Part shown: in pieces, positions 7,371-16,463 of the stretch
Position numbering within the stretch: the stretch's first letter is position 1
Layout: the number at the start of each line of letters is the position of its first letter
Assembly: GCA_003611745.1 (NCBI GenBank)
Contig: RAYF01000022.1
Location: forward strand, 1 to 64,000
Source of the DNA: a bacterium D16-36
GTDB lineage: Bacteria > Bacillota > Clostridia > Lachnospirales > Lachnospiraceae
Direction of reading: 5' to 3'
Length of the DNA: 64,000 nucleotides
Translations under genes and position numbers: made by a program
Notes under the pieces: generated by a model
Seen by the model: the letters and a program-made list of their open reading frames with translations, nothing else
The model's database searches: none
What the model was told of the DNA's origin: nothing

Positions 7371-10298
7371 TCAGTTTTTTTCCAACATCTTAGCTACTGT
7401 AGACCTTAGCATATTCATATCAATCGGTTTTGAAATATGTGCATCCATCCCCGCAGCCAAGGCATTTTCAACATCCTCTGTAAACGCATTTGCCGTCATT
7501 GCCGCAATCGGGACTGTCCGGGCATCCGGATGCCCACAGGCACGGATTGCCTCTGTCGCCTGATAACCATTCATAACCGGCATCTGTACATCCATTAAAA
7601 TCACATCAAAACTGCCAGGTTCAGAATCCTTAAATTTATGAAAAGCATCCTCGCCATTTTCCGCAATCTCGCATGAACCCCCTTCCAGTTTCAGAAGTTC
7701 CGTAAGAATCTCCGCATTAATCTCATTATCCTCTGCCACCAAGAAATGTAATCCTTTCAAAACAGAATTATTTCCTTTCTCCTCCGTCCTCTGCTCTTCA
7801 TCCTCTATCCTCCTAACCCTTTCAACTACTTGCTGCAGGGCAGATACGAAAAACGGTTTTGCTAAAAATGCATCTGCCCCCATTTTTTCTATCCCTTCCT
7901 CCATTTCCTCCCTGTCATAAGCAGTCAAAATAATTATAACATCCTGCCCTGCACATGCCCTGATGCGCTTTACTGTCTCCAAACCGTCCGGTTCCTGCAG
8001 GCCACTGTCAACCAAAATAACACTGTAGCCATTCCCTGCCTCACATGCATCTGCTGCCATTTTGACTGCAGTAATGCCATCAACAGCGCTTGAAGCCTCT
8101 ACCGATGTATCTCTCATAAGACTGCAGATATTGTTGCAAATATCTTCATCGGCATCCACTGCCAGCAGCCGGTATATATCGTGCTCCCTCCAAAAATTCT
8201 TATCTGCCCCCTGTTTTGGCACACGGAAAGATATATTTACTGTAAATTCACTTCCCTCGCCCGGACTGCTTTTAACTGAAATCGTACCTCCCATCAGATC
8301 AAGCAGATTTTTCGTTATTGCCATCCCCAAGCCTGTACCCTGTATTTTACTGACAGTACTGTTCCTTTCCCTGACAAATGGGTCATAAATCGTCTTAAGG
8401 AACTCTTCACTCATGCCAATGCCATTGTCCCGGACAACAAAGGACATACGCGCAAACCTCCTTGATGTCTGGCTTAAATTCTCTATAATCAGCTCAACCC
8501 TTCCATTCTCCTGCGTATACTTCACTGCATTAGATAAAAGATTTAAAAGAACCTGAGAAATCCGTACTTTGTCCCCAATCAGAACCTCTTCTTTCATAGA
8601 AAATATCTTTATTAGGAAATTCTGTCCCTTTGCCTTAGCCTGAGGACGTATCACGGCACAGACATCTTCCAGCATTTCAAAAAATCTAAACTCCTCTGTA
8701 TTGAGCTTTGTTTTTCCACTCTCTATTTTACTCATATCCAGTATATCGTTAATAAGCCCCAGAAGATGCTGGCTGGAAGCCATAATTTTATGCGCATAAT
8801 CATGAATCCGCTCTTCCTGAGCTGCATCTTTATCCAAAAGCATTGTGTAGCCAACAATAGCATTCATCGGCGTGCGGATATCATGGGACATATTAAACAG
8901 GAAGCTGCTCTTTGCCTCATTCGCATTTTCCGCAATATCTAGCGCCTGCTTCAATGCCTGATTCTGCCTCTTCTCCGCTGTCCTGTCCGAGAGCACCAGA
9001 ATAAACTTCTGGCTGTCTGAAATAGCAACTTTGTACAGCATTGCGCAATACCAGTGCGTTTCATTTGTCTTATAATGGGCAATCTCCAATTCATCCTGCC
9101 AGCAGCCATTTAACGGAATCACATCCAGTATACCCTTATTGTCAAGCGGGATTTCCTTACCCCCGTTTACATAAATTCCATTTAATTTTCTAATGTCGCT
9201 CTTGATTTCCTTTATCGGAATCCCTGTGATAGCTTCGAAATTCGGACTGACATACTCCACCTTATAGCCGTCCTTTGAAAACATTACAAAAATATCCTCC
9301 GCAATATTAGAAAGAATCCCAAAAAGTTCCTCACGGTATTTGATATCTAATGATTTTTTATCTAATTTCAGTTTGTTCCTGTGTAACAGCATCCGGAAAC
9401 CTACAATAAATATGATAATGAAAACTGCTGCAAGTACAGATGTAGTCAGAATCTGCACCTTATTCAGCCTCTCCCCTACAATCTTCTTAGAAACCATCCC
9501 TGCCAGCATCCAGTCCTGAAAACCAACCGGCATATACACCAGATACTGCGTTCCGTCTTTGCATTTATACTCCAGGTTTCCATTCTCCCTCTTCTCCAAA
9601 CCTGTGCGCACCTCATCAAACTCTTCTTCCGACATTTGGCCGTTTTCCTTCAGATAATCCAATAAATTGGCTGGCTGTTCCTCAGAAATCCTGGTTGAAA
9701 ATAAAACATCCCCATTTGAATAGACAACAAAACAGTTTGATTGGCCGGAAAAAGCCCCCACATTGATAACCTGCACCATAGCTTCGCTGCTGTAGCTGAC
9801 ACCCATAGCAGAATACCGAAACCCCTTAATGCTGTGCTCTTCTTTTGTCGGAATGGCAAAAACCGTCTCCGTAGTCCCATCCTGCAAAACTCCGTCTACC
9901 GTTATCCTCTGCCCCTTCTCCATCAGGTCAGAAAATTTGCTGCCTAAATCTATGGTACCCCTTTTCCCATCCAACGTCTGGTAACCGCCCTCTCTATCTA
10001 AAAAGTAAAATCCTGTAAACTCCCACTGCTCTTTCTCCCTTTTTATAAGGGAAATCACATCCTCCTCCGTATCACTGCGGTACAGATGCTCCATATAGCT
10101 TTCCCAGCAATCAAGTAATTTCCAGTTCTTAACTACCAGTGATGCAAAAGTCCTGTCCACCTGTGTATAAATTTCCTGCAGATGCTCTATACTTTCTTCG
10201 TAGATACTCTGGCTGATAAAACTGCTATACCACTGATAAATACCCAATAATAATACAATAGACAAAATAGACGCAAAAACATACCACTTCTGCCGCAT
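7371..10298 (-). CDS. Hybrid sensor histidine kinase with two receiver domains
   Basis: A 975-residue membrane sensor kinase. A signal-anchor helix (about residues 7-23) and a second helix (about 280-302) enclose a roughly 255-residue extracellular Cache-like domain. A PAS domain follows (about 325-440), then HisKA with the phospho-accepting His in MSHDIRTPMNAI near residue 472, and an HATPase domain with DNGIG, GTGLGMAI and the rest of the Bergerat fold. Two receivers come next. The first (about 720-840) has Asp in VILVDSGLQ, and the second (about 858-970) has Asp in VILMDVQMP followed by TAN and SKP. No HPt domain or DNA-binding output is attached, so a separate phosphotransfer or output protein must exist elsewhere. 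It stands alone between the nth cluster and a non-coding gap. Confidence 0.93.
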   Translation of the reverse strand: MRQKWYVFASILSIVLLLGIYQWYSSFISQSIYEESIEHLQEIYTQVDRTFASLVVKNWKLLDCWESYMEHLYRSDTEEDVISLIKREKEQWEFTGFYFLDREGGYQTLDGKRGTIDLGSKFSDLMEKGQRITVDGVLQDGTTETVFAIPTKEEHSIKGFRYSAMGVSYSSEAMVQVINVGAFSGQSNCFVVYSNGDVLFSTRISEEQPANLLDYLKENGQMSEEEFDEVRTGLEKRENGNLEYKCKDGTQYLVYMPVGFQDWMLAGMVSKKIVGERLNKVQILTTSVLAAVFIIIFIVGFRMLLHRNKLKLDKKSLDIKYREELFGILSNIAEDIFVMFSKDGYKVEYVSPNFEAITGIPIKEIKSDIRKLNGIYVNGGKEIPLDNKGILDVIPLNGCWQDELEIAHYKTNETHWYCAMLYKVAISDSQKFILVLSDRTAEKRQNQALKQALDIAENANEAKSSFLFNMSHDIRTPMNAIVGYTMLLDKDAAQEERIHDYAHKIMASSQHLLGLINDILDMSKIESGKTKLNTEEFRFFEMLEDVCAVIRPQAKAKGQNFLIKIFSMKEEVLIGDKVRISQVLLNLLSNAVKYTQENGRVELIIENLSQTSRRFARMSFVVRDNGIGMSEEFLKTIYDPFVRERNSTVSKIQGTGLGMAITKNLLDLMGGTISVKSSPGEGSEFTVNISFRVPKQGADKNFWREHDIYRLLAVDADEDICNNICSLMRDTSVEASSAVDGITAVKMAADACEAGNGYSVILVDSGLQEPDGLETVKRIRACAGQDVIIILTAYDREEMEEGIEKMGADAFLAKPFFVSALQQVVERVRRIEDEEQRTEEKGNNSVLKGLHFLVAEDNEINAEILTELLKLEGGSCEIAENGEDAFHKFKDSEPGSFDVILMDVQMPVMNGYQATEAIRACGHPDARTVPIAAMTANAFTEDVENALAAGMDAHISKPIDMNMLRSTVAKMLEKN

Positions 10299-10455
10299 AG
10301 ACTCCCTCCTCTGCTCTCTGCATAGCTGCAGGATATAAACTATCCTCTTTTGCTGTCATGCCGGCTGCGTTTTTTGTTTTTGTTATTATACTATCATAAA
10401 CGCCCCTTATTTTGAAGAGTTTTTTGACCCTGTAGTAAAAATCAACTCTTAGTAT
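10299..10455. other. Intergenic sequence upstream of the hybrid kinase
   Basis: No gene is supported. This stretch should hold the minus-strand promoter for the hybrid kinase, but no hexamer pair stands out. Confidence 0.3.
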
Positions 10456-10635
10456 TTACATTAATTCATCGCTGTTCCGCATCAACATGCAAAGGTTTAA
10501 TGTAATATTTTTCATCGTTACATTTGCACCATTTTGTACCAGCACCGAGTTTTCATCAAATTTTGATGATTCAATCTCCTCGTCAAGAACTTCTGTATCC
10601 TCCTCAATCGATAAAATGCATAAATATTTCTGCAT
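10456..10635 (-). pseudogene. Possible remnant of a beta-helix or DUF4353-like protein
   Basis: A 59-codon minus-strand frame ending at 10456 contains DENSVLVQNGANVTMKNITL. This resembles one rung of right-handed beta-helix or carbohydrate-binding DUF4353-type proteins (NxALLVxNGAxVTLxN repeats). There is no ribosome binding site, and the first residues do not look like a signal peptide. I read it as a leftover internal fragment rather than a working gene. Certainty is low. Confidence 0.35.
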
Positions 10636-10703
10636 AGGGAATAGTATCTGAAAAGGACAACAAATGCAATTTCTTTAAGAAATAAAAAGGAGTAAATAAA
10701 ATT

Positions 10704-11138
10704 ATGATTGAACAGGACACTATAAGGCTACTGAGGGAATGCGACGCAGGTATTAAAATGGGCGTCGAATCCATTAATGAAGTATTGGAGTATGTACAAC
10801 ATAACAAGCTTCGCGAATGCCTGTCGGACTGCAAGAACAAACATTCAAAACTGGAAGATGAAATTCAGACCCTCCTGAATAAATATCATGATGAGGGGAA
10901 GGAGCCAAGCCCTATGGCAAAGGGAATGTCGTGGATGAAGACTAATGTTAAGTTAGTCATAAACGAATCAGATGAGACAATCGCCGACTTAATGACTGAC
11001 GGCTGCAATATGGGTGTCAAATCCCTCAGCAAATACCTGAACCAGTATAAAGCCGCTGATGAAAAATCCAAGGATATCACAAAACGGCTGATCAAGCTGG
11101 AGGAAAAACTTACAGAGGACATGCGGGCATATCTGTAA
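10704..11138 (+). CDS. DUF2383-like helical protein
   Basis: A 144-residue, all-helical, charged protein with no signal peptide or membrane segment. The two halves look alike (IRLLRECDAGIKMGVESINEVLEYV against ETIADLMTDGCNMGVKSLSKYLNQY), a pattern seen in the ferritin-like four-helix DUF2383 family found in many Clostridia. Function is unknown, though such proteins are often linked to stress. An AAAGGAGT site precedes the ATG. It is monocistronic: upstream is decayed sequence and downstream is a dispersed repeat and a convergent MerR gene. Confidence 0.82.
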   Translation: MIEQDTIRLLRECDAGIKMGVESINEVLEYVQHNKLRECLSDCKNKHSKLEDEIQTLLNKYHDEGKEPSPMAKGMSWMKTNVKLVINESDETIADLMTDGCNMGVKSLSKYLNQYKAADEKSKDITKRLIKLEEKLTEDMRAYL

Positions 11139-11243
11139 AAAAGGGCACAGACTTCGCTTGTGCCCTAGCAAGAATTTTCTGCGAAAATTCTTGTTGCAGG
11201 AACGCCGAGCGTTCCTTAGCCACCACACAGCGAGCAATCTCCT
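11137..11243 (-). repeat. Dispersed terminator-like repeat, copy A
   Basis: The copy starts with AAAAGGGCACAGACTTCGCT and continues through TGTGCCC. An AGAATTTTCTGCGAAAATTCT hairpin follows, and the right end (CCACCACAC, GCGAGCAATCTCC) is diverged. Read on the minus strand it ends in a GGGCACA/TGTGCCC stem followed by T residues, downstream of the MerR gene. Other copies are at 18080, 35254, 51288 and 55328. Confidence 0.75.
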
Positions 11244-11288
11244 ATAAAGCAAAGAACTGCTTTTGCAGTCCCTTGTATCCTTCAAGAC

Positions 11289-11693
11289 TTAGCAGTCTTC
11301 AAAACATGGCCATGGCGTCCCCTGCTCCATGGCTGTTTTGATTTTATTGTAATAGCGGACTTTCTGCTGTATATGGTCCAGATCCTGCTGCATCTTTTCC
11401 ATCTGGCAGATAATATCTTTTTCGTGGTCTTCCATCATATCTATAATATCGTCTATATGGCAGGGCAAATTCTCTGCATATTCAAAAAAGTCATGCATTT
11501 TTGCCATTGGCAGCCCTGTCCGTTTGAAACAGTTGATCGCATGGAGGCGGTCAATATGCTCATCTGTGTATATGCGCTGGTTTGTTTCTGTTCGCATTAC
11601 TTCCGGGAACAGCCCGATTTCCTCATAATAACGCAGGGTAGAAGACGGGATATCAAATTTCTCCCTCATTTCTTTTATTGTGTATGTATTCAT
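11289..11693 (-). CDS. MerR-family transcriptional regulator
   Basis: A 134-residue MerR-type activator. The winged helix-turn-helix occupies residues 1-70 (YTIKEMREKFDIPSSTLRYYEEIGL is the classical recognition segment) and is followed by a long dimerisation coiled coil (about 80-120). The C-terminal tail ends PWPCFEDC with only two Cys, so a metal-type Cys cluster is not obvious. The family relatives (AdhR/NmlR-like) often respond to aldehydes or other electrophiles. It is divergent from the GH43 gene, and the matching operator is at 11780-11810. Its ATG is preceded by GAGGGG and by a 32-bp leader cassette also found before the gene at 54325-55272. Confidence 0.92.
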   Translation of the reverse strand: MNTYTIKEMREKFDIPSSTLRYYEEIGLFPEVMRTETNQRIYTDEHIDRLHAINCFKRTGLPMAKMHDFFEYAENLPCHIDDIIDMMEDHEKDIICQMEKMQQDLDHIQQKVRYYNKIKTAMEQGTPWPCFEDC

Positions 11694-11701
11694 TAAAATC
11701 C

Positions 11702-11733
11702 CCTCATTTCTGCAAGGCGAACTTTGTTCACCT
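11702..11733 (-). promoter_or_regulatory. Shared 32-bp leader cassette, copy 1
   Basis: This 32-bp block directly upstream of the MerR start matches 55279-55310, upstream of the second GH43 gene, at 29 of 32 positions. In both places it lies on the sense strand of the untranslated leader, reads AGGTGAACAA at its 5' end, and finishes with the AATGAGG that supplies the Shine-Dalgarno sequence. Confidence 0.6.
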
Positions 11734-11779
11734 CTTCTCTATTGAACTAAAATTCCTTTGAATTTATGAAAAATGTATC

Positions 11780-11810
11780 TTGACTTCAAGTATACTTGAA
11801 GTGTTAGCAT
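11780..11810 (+). promoter_or_regulatory. MerR-type operator-promoter
   Basis: TTGACT (11780-11785) and TAGCAT (11805-11810) are separated by 19 bp, the over-long spacer that defines MerR-controlled promoters. The spacer contains the perfect 18-bp palindrome CTTCAAGTATACTTGAAG (11784-11801). The promoter points at the GH43 gene and, beyond it, the aldo/keto reductase. The divergent MerR gene at 11289-11693 is the obvious regulator, expected to untwist this DNA when activated. Confidence 0.88.
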
Positions 11811-11835
11811 TTGTAAATAAAAAGGAGGCCACATT

Positions 11836-13080
11836 ATGAAAAAACACTTATTGGCAGGGATATTGTCCCTAAGCCTTATTCTGCCTGCTTTCCCAGCGGA
11901 AGCGGCAGTGACGCTGACAGAAACCGTATTGGTAAAAGACACGGCAGGTAATCCTGTTTTTACAGCCGACGCCGACGGCAAGCTGATATATGGGGCAGAC
12001 CCGTCTGTACTTGTAGACGGCGATACAGTTTACCTTTATGCCGGCCACGACGAATCAACGGACAGCGAGGTCAGCCGTAAAATTTACAACCAGAAAGAGT
12101 ACATCTGCTATTCCACAAAAGACATGAAAACATGGACACCGGAAGGCAGTGTTATGGAAGTAAGTACGGATAATGTGGTCTGGGCGAGGGATTCTTCCTC
12201 CGGATGGGCTTCACAGGCAACAAAATATAAAGACAAATACTATTTGTACTTTTGCACATGGGATAAGACTTCCATGGGAAAACAATCAATCGGTGTAGCG
12301 GTGGCAGATAAACCGACAGGGCCATTTAAGGACATTGGCGCCCTGTTGGTGAGAGGGACAGATACGATGCCGCAGAACAGCAATTGGGATGACATTGACC
12401 CGACAGTCTGGATTGAAACTGGCGAGAACGGGGAAGAGCACCGCTATCTCGCGTGGGGCAACAGCCAGTACTATGTCTGTGAATTGAATGAGGATATGAT
12501 TTCCGTTAAAGACTTAAACGGGGACGGAAAAATAACCTGCGGCAAGGACAGCAAAACAGCAGATATCATTAACCGTTCCCCAGCAGGGTACACGGAGGCG
12601 CCATGGATTTACCGCCGGAAAGACGCTGATGGAAAATATACCGGTGACTATTATTTATTCTATGCATCCGGCTGGCATGAGGAGATGGCATACTCTACTA
12701 CCAGCGATTTAATCAATGGGACATGGAAATATGGGGGCATACTGATGCCGCCAAATGCCACATCAAACACAAACCACATGGCTGTATTTGATTTTATGGG
12801 AAAAACTTATTTTGCTTACCACAATGGTTCCCAGCCGGGCGGAAATGGATACCGCAGGATTCCCTGCATCACAGAACTTCATTTCAATGAGGACGGAAGT
12901 ATTCAGGAAATTCCAGAAACAGCCAGCGGGCTTACTGGAACCACTACTATGATTTACACAAATTCCGGCCTACCACTGTCCCATGAAAACTTTGTGAATT
13001 CACGCTATGAAAGCGACTATCCTTACAAAAGCATAAAAGTCGGCGCAGGGACTGGCAGACAGCAGGGGCGTAACTTTTGA
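11836..13080 (+). CDS. GH43 arabinan-type glycosidase, 5' part of a frameshifted gene
   Basis: A secreted family 43 glycoside hydrolase (arabinofuranosidase/xylosidase type), 414 codons to the present stop. A signal peptide with an AEA-type cleavage site spans residues 1-24. The five-bladed propeller carries all three expected carboxylates: Asp in YGADPSVLVDG (base), Asp in DDIDPTVWI, and Glu in YTEAPWIYRR (acid). After about residue 407 (SIKVGAG) the frame runs into a stop, while the next frame continues the AbfB-like sequence. The break is consistent with one extra A near 13051. The catalytic domain is complete, so a truncated enzyme could still be active. Transcription should come from the MerR-type promoter just upstream. 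Confidence 0.88.
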   Translation: MKKHLLAGILSLSLILPAFPAEAAVTLTETVLVKDTAGNPVFTADADGKLIYGADPSVLVDGDTVYLYAGHDESTDSEVSRKIYNQKEYICYSTKDMKTWTPEGSVMEVSTDNVVWARDSSSGWASQATKYKDKYYLYFCTWDKTSMGKQSIGVAVADKPTGPFKDIGALLVRGTDTMPQNSNWDDIDPTVWIETGENGEEHRYLAWGNSQYYVCELNEDMISVKDLNGDGKITCGKDSKTADIINRSPAGYTEAPWIYRRKDADGKYTGDYYLFYASGWHEEMAYSTTSDLINGTWKYGGILMPPNATSNTNHMAVFDFMGKTYFAYHNGSQPGGNGYRRIPCITELHFNEDGSIQEIPETASGLTGTTTMIYTNSGLPLSHENFVNSRYESDYPYKSIKVGAGTGRQQGRNF

Positions 13081-13732
13081 GAGCGTCGCCTATCCGGGAC
13101 ATTTTTTATCTATTGCCAACGGAAACCTGACTTTGCAAGATGGAACAGATACGCAGGCCGTTACATTTTACACCAGTCTGGATGAAAAAGATACTTCCCT
13201 TCGGACAGTAGCTGCCACGGCAAAGAACAATGAAGTACTGCAGGGCGAAGCCATGGCGAATGAAAATATTTCCCTTACCCTGTCCTATGCCGATGGCACG
13301 ACAAAAAAGACGACTGACTTTACAACAAATGCCCTGTCCTTTACGGACAAAAAACCGGGCAGTTATCAGCTTTCTGTTGTATATAAAGACGGGGATGCCC
13401 AGAGGGAAACTTTTGTTCCCATTACGATTGTGGTAAAGCCGTCTAAAGTCACAAAATTGACGGCAAAAACTGCGCAAAAGAAAAATAAGACAACCGTCAA
13501 GCTCTCGTGGAACAAGACGAATGGACAGAAATATGAAATCTCTTATGGCAAAGCAAAAAAACAGCACAAAAAACTGGGAGAAATAAAGATATCGAAAAAA
13601 AGTATTTCGTATTCCCGTTCGGCTAAAACATGGAAAAAGGGGAAATCGTATTATTTTCATATCAGGGCATATTCTAAAGTAAATGGAATTAAAAAATATA
13701 GCAACTATAAAACAATCAAAGTTAAAATATAA
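13052..13732 (+). pseudogene. AbfB-like and Fn3-like 3' part of the frameshifted GH43 gene
   Basis: This is the continuation of the GH43 protein in the next frame. It opens LADSRGVTFESVAYPGHF, the signature of arabinose-binding AbfB (CBM42-like) beta-trefoil modules, which normally follows a KVGAG-type stretch such as the one ending the upstream frame. A middle Ig-like region (ISLTLSYADGTTKKT) comes next, then a C-terminal fibronectin-III-like domain with YYFHIRAYSKVNGIKKYS. It has no ribosome binding site or start of its own. The next possible start (TTG 13133) cuts the AbfB module, so translation is unlikely without a frameshift. Confidence 0.8.
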
Positions 13733-13739
13733 TAATAAA

Positions 13740-13779
13740 AGAGTGCCACCACACACCAAGAACTTTATTATACATAAAA
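13740..13779. repeat. Partial copy of the terminator-like dispersed repeat
   Basis: GTGCCACCACACACCAAGAAC followed by an AT-rich tail matches the right end of the repeat at 18080-18189 and 55328-55438. Only the distal part is present, without the GGGCACA hairpin. It lies between the broken GH43 gene and the aldo/keto reductase. Confidence 0.55.
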
Positions 13780-13826
13780 AATCGCAAATTTTCGATAATA
13801 AATTAAATAAACAGGAGGTATTAATA

Positions 13827-14804
13827 ATGGAATATCGCAGTGTAGGAAAATCAGGATTGAAAGTTAGTGAAATTGCAGTAGGAAGCTGGATGACAGACCT
13901 TGGCGGAAGCGAAAAAGCTAAAATAGCCGAAGATACCATACGCCTTGCATATGAAAATGGCATTAATTTCTTTGACTGTGCCGATGCGTACAGTGGCGGG
14001 GAGGCAGAACGCTTTTTGGGGAGGGTTTTAAAAGATTACCGCAGAAGCTCCTATGTCGTATCCAGCAAAGTGTTTTTCCCAACAGGCCCTGCCGCCAATG
14101 AGTGGGGATTATCCAGAAAACATATTTTTGAAAATATTGACCGGACATTGTCAAATATGCAGCTCGACTATATTGATTTGTACTATTGCCACCGCTTTGA
14201 CCTGACTACCCCGATGGAGGAAACGCTCCGCGCATTAAGCGCCCTGGTGGATCAGGGAAAGATCCTCTACTACGGCGTCAGCGAGGAGTGGGGAGGCGCA
14301 AGATTGATGGAGGCGCAAAAAATTATTGAAAAATATAACCTCCACCCTATGACCAGCCTGCAGCCACAGTACAATATGATGGACCGCTATATAGAACATG
14401 AGATTATGGGAATTTGCGAAAGATACGGCATTGGCATCACCCCATTCTCCCCTCTTGCACAGGGACTTCTCACAGGCAAATACAAGAAGGGACAGCCGTA
14501 TCCGGAGGGCTCTCGTGCCACCCATCAGGCGGATAGGCAGGTGAATAACCTTTTGACTGATGAAAACTTAGATAAAGTAGATGCTATGGAAAAAATTGCA
14601 GCAGAACTCGGCACTACGATGTCCGTCCTCGCACTGTCCTGGATTCTCCGCAAGGGTATTATCAGCAGTGTAATTACAGGGGCGAGCAGACCATCCCAAT
14701 TAGAAAGCAACCTCGCTGCCTCCGGATTTAAAATTCCGGCAGATGCGCAGGAAGAAATTGACAGGATACTTGGCTTTGTACCATTTGAAAGGCATGTCGG
14801 CTGA
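13827..14804 (+). CDS. Aldo/keto reductase, Kv-beta-like
   Basis: A 325-residue NADPH-dependent aldo/keto reductase of the KCNAB/YghZ-like branch. The tetrad is visible: Asp and Tyr in FFDCADAYSGGEAE (about residues 46-59), Lys in VSSKVFFPT, and His in YYCHRFD. The cofactor-binding GASRPSQLESNL lies near residue 290. AGGAGGT precedes the chosen ATG. The frame extends upstream but has no such site. Such reductases detoxify carbonyl compounds and are typical targets of AdhR/NmlR-like MerR regulators. This suggests that it is the true target of the operator at 11780 and that the GH43 gene lies between promoter and target. Confidence 0.93.
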   Translation: MEYRSVGKSGLKVSEIAVGSWMTDLGGSEKAKIAEDTIRLAYENGINFFDCADAYSGGEAERFLGRVLKDYRRSSYVVSSKVFFPTGPAANEWGLSRKHIFENIDRTLSNMQLDYIDLYYCHRFDLTTPMEETLRALSALVDQGKILYYGVSEEWGGARLMEAQKIIEKYNLHPMTSLQPQYNMMDRYIEHEIMGICERYGIGITPFSPLAQGLLTGKYKKGQPYPEGSRATHQADRQVNNLLTDENLDKVDAMEKIAAELGTTMSVLALSWILRKGIISSVITGASRPSQLESNLAASGFKIPADAQEEIDRILGFVPFERHVG

Positions 14805-14910
14805 TGATTGTTCCACGCAAAAATTGCGGAAAATTGTTAGATGTCAGGGCAGCCCATGTATCTTGACAAAAATTTCCTTACAATTTTGGCTGCAAAAAAG
14901 AAAAAAGGGC

Positions 14911-14938
14911 TTGCAAAAAATTTTAAATCCCGTATGAT
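14911..14938 (+). promoter_or_regulatory. Promoter of the chemoreceptor gene
   Basis: TTGCAA (14911-14916) and TATGAT (14933-14938) with a 16-bp spacer lie 43 bp upstream of the chemoreceptor ATG. No clear terminator was seen between the aldo/keto reductase stop and this promoter. Confidence 0.5.
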
Positions 14939-14981
14939 GTAGTAAACAGACTATTTTTATGAAAGGTACGAGGATATTTCA

Positions 14982-16331
14982 ATGGCAACCAGAAAAAGAA
15001 GAGCAGAGCTTATACAAGCTATTTCAGAACTAAAAGGTATCGACTACTCCAAGGAACCTGAATTAGATGGGATATACCACAGGCTATTTGATGGCAGAAA
15101 GCAATTTGCTGAAATTTTTGAAAAAAATATTAATGCAACGATGCAGATCAGTTCCCTTGACTTGATTATGCAGCACCAGACCCAGAAAATAGTTGATATT
15201 TCCAATAAAGTAACAAAGGCTACCGAAACTATTTTTGGCACCGCTGCAGGAAATGCTGATAACCAGCATGAAGAACTGACTAATACGATCATCAAAGTCT
15301 CCGAAGCAACAGATGAGGTTTATAAGAAAATTGAAGCAGGGCAGGGTGAACTAACAAACATCAAAGAACTTTCCAGCCAGACGATTGCCGTCTCACGCGA
15401 AATGCAGCAGGATATGGATGAACTTGTAGATGTGATTGATAGTTTAATAACTGTCATCGCAGGTATTGACAAGATATCCCTGCAGACAAACCTGCTGGCG
15501 CTGAATGCCTCTGTAGAAGCAGCACGGGCAGGTGAAGCGGGCAAAAGCTTTGCCGTAGTAGCAAATGAAATCAGGGAACTTGCAGGGGAAACGCAGAAAC
15601 TGACACAAAGCATGAGTTCTTTTGTGGAAAATATGAAGACAGCTTCGCAGAAGAGCGTACATAGTTCCACCAGCACAATCAGCTCACTGGCTTCCATGGC
15701 AGATAAAATTAATAACGTCTGGGAATTAAACCATGAAAGCCAAAAGCATGTTTCGAACGTCAATGAATCCATCAGTTCCATTGCTGCTGTCAGTGAGGAA
15801 CTCAGCAGTTCCATGACAGAAATGGAAAACCAGTTAAAGGACAGTGCCAATTTTATGTGCAATGTCGGCCAGGAATTACACCAAGCTGCAGAACCTGTAG
15901 TGAATATTGAAAAAACATTGGATGAAACGTTAAAACAGATGGGAAAGATGGCAAAGGACGCCTTCTTTCATCTGGAAAACCACGAATTTGCCCAATATAT
16001 GAGCAATGCCATCTCTTCCCACCATACGTGGCTTGGCAACTTGAAAAAAATGGTATATGAAAGGGCTATCGTACCCCTGCAGCTTGATTCTTCAAAATGC
16101 GGGTTCGGCCACTTCTACTATGCCATGACTCCGGACATACCAGACGTACTGCCAATCTGGAATGAGCTTGGCAAAAAGCACCAGAAATTCCACACATACG
16201 GCGCAGCCGTTATCAATGCAATCAACCGTCAGGCATATGGGGAAGCCGAACAAGTTTATAAGGATGCTGAGAACTACTCCAAGGAACTGATTGCTGATAT
16301 GCAAAAAATACTGCAGCTTGCAAAAGGTTAA
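14982..16331 (+). CDS. Soluble methyl-accepting chemotaxis protein with CZB domain
   Basis: A 449-residue chemoreceptor without transmembrane segments, so cytosolic. The long coiled-coil signalling domain has the hairpin tip ([20 protein letters not shown], about residues 166-185) that contacts CheA/CheW. The C terminus is a chemoreceptor zinc-binding (CZB) domain. HHTWLGNL supplies the first His, CGFGHFYY the Cys-containing motif, and [10 protein letters not shown] two further His, giving the expected His3Cys zinc site. CZB receptors respond to zinc or to oxidants such as hypochlorite in characterised cases. No other chemotaxis or flagellar gene is nearby. Confidence 0.94.
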   Translation: MATRKRRAELIQAISELKGIDYSKEPELDGIYHRLFDGRKQFAEIFEKNINATMQISSLDLIMQHQTQKIVDISNKVTKATETIFGTAAGNADNQHEELTNTIIKVSEATDEVYKKIEAGQGELTNIKELSSQTIAVSREMQQDMDELVDVIDSLITVIAGIDKISLQTNLLALNASVEAARAGEAGKSFAVVANEIRELAGETQKLTQSMSSFVENMKTASQKSVHSSTSTISSLASMADKINNVWELNHESQKHVSNVNESISSIAAVSEELSSSMTEMENQLKDSANFMCNVGQELHQAAEPVVNIEKTLDETLKQMGKMAKDAFFHLENHEFAQYMSNAISSHHTWLGNLKKMVYERAIVPLQLDSSKCGFGHFYYAMTPDIPDVLPIWNELGKKHQKFHTYGAAVINAINRQAYGEAEQVYKDAENYSKELIADMQKILQLAKG

Positions 16332-16370
16332 CGGCTATATATCTTTCTTAGTACACCCTTTTGTATTCCA

Positions 16371-16409
16371 ATGCACGCAGCAGGCCAAATACAGGCTTAC
16401 TGCGTGCAT
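16371..16409. terminator. Terminator-like hairpin between convergent genes
   Basis: A perfect 10-bp stem (ATGCACGCAG / CTGCGTGCAT) lies between the stops of the chemoreceptor and ABC-F genes. There is no clear T run on either strand, so its role as a terminator is uncertain. Confidence 0.4.
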
Positions 16410-16463
16410 CCAGTTTGCTACCCAGACACTCTGTGTTCTCTGTCCACCAAGAAAACAGTTATC

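Noticed and set aside
13133-13732. An independent gene starting at TTG 13133
   Set aside because: The reading frame continues upstream to the frameshift at about 13052 and encodes the start of the AbfB module, so it is the tail of the GH43 gene rather than a separate gene.
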